Source: Candidatus Latescibacterota bacterium (GTDB lineage Bacteria > Latescibacterota > UBA2968 > GCA-2709665). Taken from it: DNA of 7,741 nucleotides. The DNA lies in NCBI GenBank assembly GCA_012271065.1, contig JAAXHE010000118.1:1-7741 (forward strand). Reading direction: 5' to 3'. Made by a program: the position numbers and the translations under genes. Under the pieces are notes generated by a model. That model searched no databases. It was not told the origin of the DNA and saw nothing but the letters and a program-made list of their open reading frames with translations. This document shows, piece by piece, positions 5,842 to 7,741 of the stretch; within the stretch, counting starts at the first letter, position 1, and the number at the start of each line of letters is the position of its first letter.

Positions 5842-5848
5842 AAGGAGG
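5842..5848 (+). promoter_or_regulatory. Ribosome binding site of the hibernation factor
   Basis: AAGGAGG lies five bases before the ATG at 5854. A longer open frame starts at 5641 inside the upstream gene, but this site and the homology to other hibernation factors place the real start at 5854. Confidence 0.85.
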
Positions 5849-5853
5849 TGGCG

Positions 5854-6165
5854 ATGAAGACTGAAATCAGGGGGAAACACTTCGAGGTGTCCGTCCGGTT
5901 GAGGGAGTACATCGAAAAAGAAACACAAAAACTGAAACAGTTCTATGAACCGATTCTGGACACCCGGATTACGCTGGAGCGGGAGAACCGGATGTACAGG
6001 GTCGAGATTGTGGTACACGTGCATAGCCACATCCTTAAAGCCACTGACGAACAGGATGCCGTCCATCCCGCGCTTGGCGGCGCGATCGATAAGATGGTCC
6101 GGCAGCTCAAGAGGGTGAAGGAACGACAGCGCAGGCCGCGGGTTCCCGCAGCAGAGCGGAATTGA
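5854..6165 (+). CDS. hpf: Short ribosome hibernation promoting factor (HPF/RaiA family)
   Basis: The 103-residue product begins MKTEIRGKHFEVSVRLREYI and has the beta-alpha-beta-beta-beta-alpha layout of HPF/YfiA proteins. EKETQKLKQFYEPILDTRITLE is the first helix and second strand, YRVEIVVHVHSHILKATDE the central strands, and AIDKMVRQLKRVKERQRR the basic final helix. These proteins bind the 30S decoding centre, where mRNA and tRNA would sit, and hold idle ribosomes in stationary phase. The length is that of the short form: the C-terminal dimerisation domain of long HPF is missing, so 100S formation would need a partner such as RMF, or the protein may act like RaiA. It follows the UnbU-like gene by 28 bases and ends just before a strong terminator. 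In many bacteria hpf lies near rpoN instead, so this setting is unusual. Family assignment is firm; the exact subtype is not. Confidence 0.92.
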   Translation: MKTEIRGKHFEVSVRLREYIEKETQKLKQFYEPILDTRITLERENRMYRVEIVVHVHSHILKATDEQDAVHPALGGAIDKMVRQLKRVKERQRRPRVPAAERN

Positions 6166-6182
6166 GCGACGGCAATCCAACG

Positions 6183-6220
6183 AAACGCTCCCCTGGCAGC
6201 TGACGCGGGGAGCGTTTTTT
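6183..6220 (+). terminator. Intrinsic terminator after hpf
   Basis: AAACGCTCCCC (6183-6193) and GGGGAGCGTTT (6207-6217) form a perfect 11-bp stem with a 13-base loop, followed by a run of six T residues (6215-6220). It should end the UnbU-like/hpf transcript. The opposite strand has only a short T-run after the stem, so it would be a weaker terminator for the convergent NnrS-like gene. Confidence 0.93.
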
Positions 6221-6227
6221 CTGTTTG

Positions 6228-7646
6228 TCAGGAATCGCGGATATCGACGGCGGGGCTGCGCCAGGTCCGCAGGAGATTGTATGCCAGCGCCGCCGCCGCC
6301 AGCCACCCGAGTACGCCGGAGAGCCCGAATGCGGTCATCGAGACCGCCAAGCCACCGGGAACCCGGTCCAGAATCCCTACCAGGAGCAGTGGCGCGATGC
6401 GACAAAGCGCGGCGGCGGTCGCGACGTAAAAGGTGGCAGCCACCAGACCCGGTAAGGCGACTTCGCGTTTGTGAAGGAAGCCGGGCGCCATGCCCAGCAG
6501 CAGGAGGGTGATAAAGCCCGCAAGATGTGTGTGGCGCAATGCATCGGGATCGAACGGAGATGCGACGCGAAGGAGGACAAGAGCGCCATCCAGCAATTCA
6601 ACCGTAGCGGCGAGCGCCAGGAAGGCGTACGCGGCATAGAGCAGCAGTTCGAATCGGCCGAACTCGCCATAGTCCGGCAGGCCCGGGCGCGTCGGGCGCC
6701 TGTCGGGCCCGGGTTCGCCGATGCGGTGTACGGTCCATGGAGGATACCACCGGAAGAGAACGTCCAGTTTCCAGATGAAAAGCAGGAGGATTGCGCCCCT
6801 GAGAACTTTTCCGATGGGCGCAAGATGCGCAAGAGACGATGCGAAGGAAATCTCCGTGAGTTGTGCGAAAACAGGCACGTGGATCAGGATGAGCGCCATG
6901 AGATAGACCTGTCCGTAACGTGCGACGGGCCAGCGGACGGCGGGCAGGCGCAGGTAGAGCGGAAGCGTACGGACGGAAAACGCCATCGCCGTGGGAAGGA
7001 CGACGAATCCGGTGAACAACTCGATACCGAATCGGTTCCACGCGATGTCAAGCAGGGGGTTGTCACCAAGGCTCGCGTGGAATGCGAGTCCGGCCGCGAG
7101 CAGTGAATACAGTCCCCACCCCGCAATGGCGATAGCCAGGAAGATGCGCACCGTCTTCAGTGCCGGGCGGTCCGCAGGTGCGCCGCGTAAGGTAGTGACC
7201 AGGAGATAGATATAAATAAAGACGCCCGCCGTTTCCAGCAACGCGGAGAAACCGAGCGTCCATCGCAGGCCCGTATGGACCGGGTCTTCAAGTCCCGCGG
7301 CAAGCAGCGGCTGCGAGAGCGCACGAAGGAAAATGCCGCTTGCCAGAAGAGAGAGAATCCAGGCGGAAAGCCGGGGATGGCGCAGAGGCGCACCAGCCAG
7401 ACGAGGCAGGAAGTAGAGGCTCACGCCGATGATGAAGAGGCCGATCCAGCCCAGGAGTTGGGCGTGGCCATGCGCCTGGAGCATGGCGACCCACCAGCTT
7501 CCCATAGGCAGCTGAAAACCGATCAGCACTGCCAGGACGGCCGCGTAGCCGAATCCGACGGTCAACGCGACAGACAGCGACGCCAGCACAAAGCCGAAGT
7601 AAAAAGGGGTGTGGGCGCGTTTCTGATTATCGGACAAGGATATCAC
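6228..7646 (-). CDS. NnrS-like heme-copper membrane protein
   Basis: The 472-residue product has about twelve predicted membrane segments and resembles NnrS, a heme- and copper-containing inner-membrane protein linked to nitric oxide metabolism and resistance. Key features are the His pair in QAHGHAQLLGWIGLF (His59, His61), followed by the YFLPRLAG segment (78-85), and a second His pair in RHTHLAGFITLLLLGMAP (His372, His374). These match the histidines expected to hold heme and metal in the family. The soluble stretch at about 300-330 (WYPPWTVHRIGEPGP onward) is a charged, Pro-rich loop of unclear role. The start is a GTG at 7644-7646 without a good ribosome binding site. A TTG at 7635-7637, three codons later, has AGGTGA five bases before it and may be the real start. 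The frame is also open to the window edge with no ATG. No nor, nir or nos gene is visible nearby. It could also be a diverged heme-copper oxidase-like protein. Confidence 0.82.
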   Translation of the reverse strand: MISLSDNQKRAHTPFYFGFVLASLSVALTVGFGYAAVLAVLIGFQLPMGSWWVAMLQAHGHAQLLGWIGLFIIGVSLYFLPRLAGAPLRHPRLSAWILSLLASGIFLRALSQPLLAAGLEDPVHTGLRWTLGFSALLETAGVFIYIYLLVTTLRGAPADRPALKTVRIFLAIAIAGWGLYSLLAAGLAFHASLGDNPLLDIAWNRFGIELFTGFVVLPTAMAFSVRTLPLYLRLPAVRWPVARYGQVYLMALILIHVPVFAQLTEISFASSLAHLAPIGKVLRGAILLLFIWKLDVLFRWYPPWTVHRIGEPGPDRRPTRPGLPDYGEFGRFELLLYAAYAFLALAATVELLDGALVLLRVASPFDPDALRHTHLAGFITLLLLGMAPGFLHKREVALPGLVAATFYVATAAALCRIAPLLLVGILDRVPGGLAVSMTAFGLSGVLGWLAAAALAYNLLRTWRSPAVDIRDS

Positions 7647-7668
7647 CTGGAGTCGGGATGAGGGGAAG

Positions 7669-7686
7669 TTCGAATTCGTATCGAAT
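7669..7686. repeat. Overlapping short palindromes upstream of the NnrS-like gene
   Basis: CGAATTCG (7671-7678) and ATTCG-TAT-CGAAT (7674-7686) are perfect inverted repeats that share bases, about 25-40 bases upstream of the GTG start. They could be an operator. They do not match the FNR/DNR box TTGAT-N4-ATCAA that would be expected for a nitric-oxide or low-oxygen response gene. Confidence 0.35.
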
Positions 7687-7741
7687 GTCGAGATATGAGA
7701 CCGTGGGCTAATGTCGCGCGCTAAGACGTGGAGTACAATAC

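Noticed and set aside
5641..5853. Longer hpf frame beginning inside the upstream gene
   Set aside because: Similarity to hibernation factors starts exactly at the ATG at 5854, which has its own AAGGAGG.
6471..7106. Plus-strand open frame of 211 codons inside the NnrS-like gene
   Set aside because: It is a charged, low-complexity antisense shadow of a membrane protein with conserved His motifs.

Overview
The window is a GC-rich bacterial chromosome segment with seven intact protein genes, one truncated transposase tail and several regulatory sites. No RNA gene, CRISPR array or complete mobile element was seen. Strong AAGGAGG-type Shine-Dalgarno sites precede most starts. The gene content suggests a free-living heterotroph: a Gfo/Idh/MocA dehydrogenase, a metal-dependent amidohydrolase, a CgeB-like glycosyltransferase, an UnbU/RnfD-like membrane protein and an NnrS-like membrane protein. 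This mix fits the Planctomycetes, Lentisphaerae or Hydrogenedentes type of uncultivated bacterium. That placement is an inference from gene content and is weak, because no taxonomic marker is present.

Layout. (1) 1-195: the C-terminal end of an IS630-family transposase (minus strand), cut off at its N-terminal side. (2) 196-915: a secreted protein of unknown function with HEAT-like helices and a triplicated Phe-Arg-Ile signal peptide. (3) 1055-2269 (minus) and 2569-3438 (plus): a divergent pair, a Gfo/Idh/MocA oxidoreductase and an amidohydrolase-2 family TIM barrel, separated by about 300 bp. That gap holds a good sigma70-like promoter for the oxidoreductase with a perfect palindrome in its spacer. 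(4) 3486-4604 (minus): a CgeB-like glycosyltransferase, convergent with the amidohydrolase. (5) 4605-4967: a long intergenic region with a 20-bp perfect palindrome and two terminator-like hairpins. (6) 4968-5825 and 5854-6165: an UnbU/RnfD-like integral membrane protein from a TTG start, followed 28 nt later by a short ribosome hibernation factor. The pair ends in a textbook intrinsic terminator. (7) 6228-7646 (minus): an NnrS-like multi-heme/copper membrane protein, convergent with the pair.

Functional reading. The divergent pair probably acts on a sugar, inositol or lactone type of compound and may answer to one regulator, but no substrate can be named. The UnbU-like, HPF and NnrS-like genes suggest respiration or stress physiology (electron transfer, ribosome dormancy, nitric oxide). 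They lie on opposite strands and no shared regulation is shown. No complete new defence or biosynthetic system is evident. The most unusual items are the UnbU-like protein without an evident flavinylation motif and its coupling to hpf, the hairpins in its leader, and the palindrome inside the oxidoreductase promoter.
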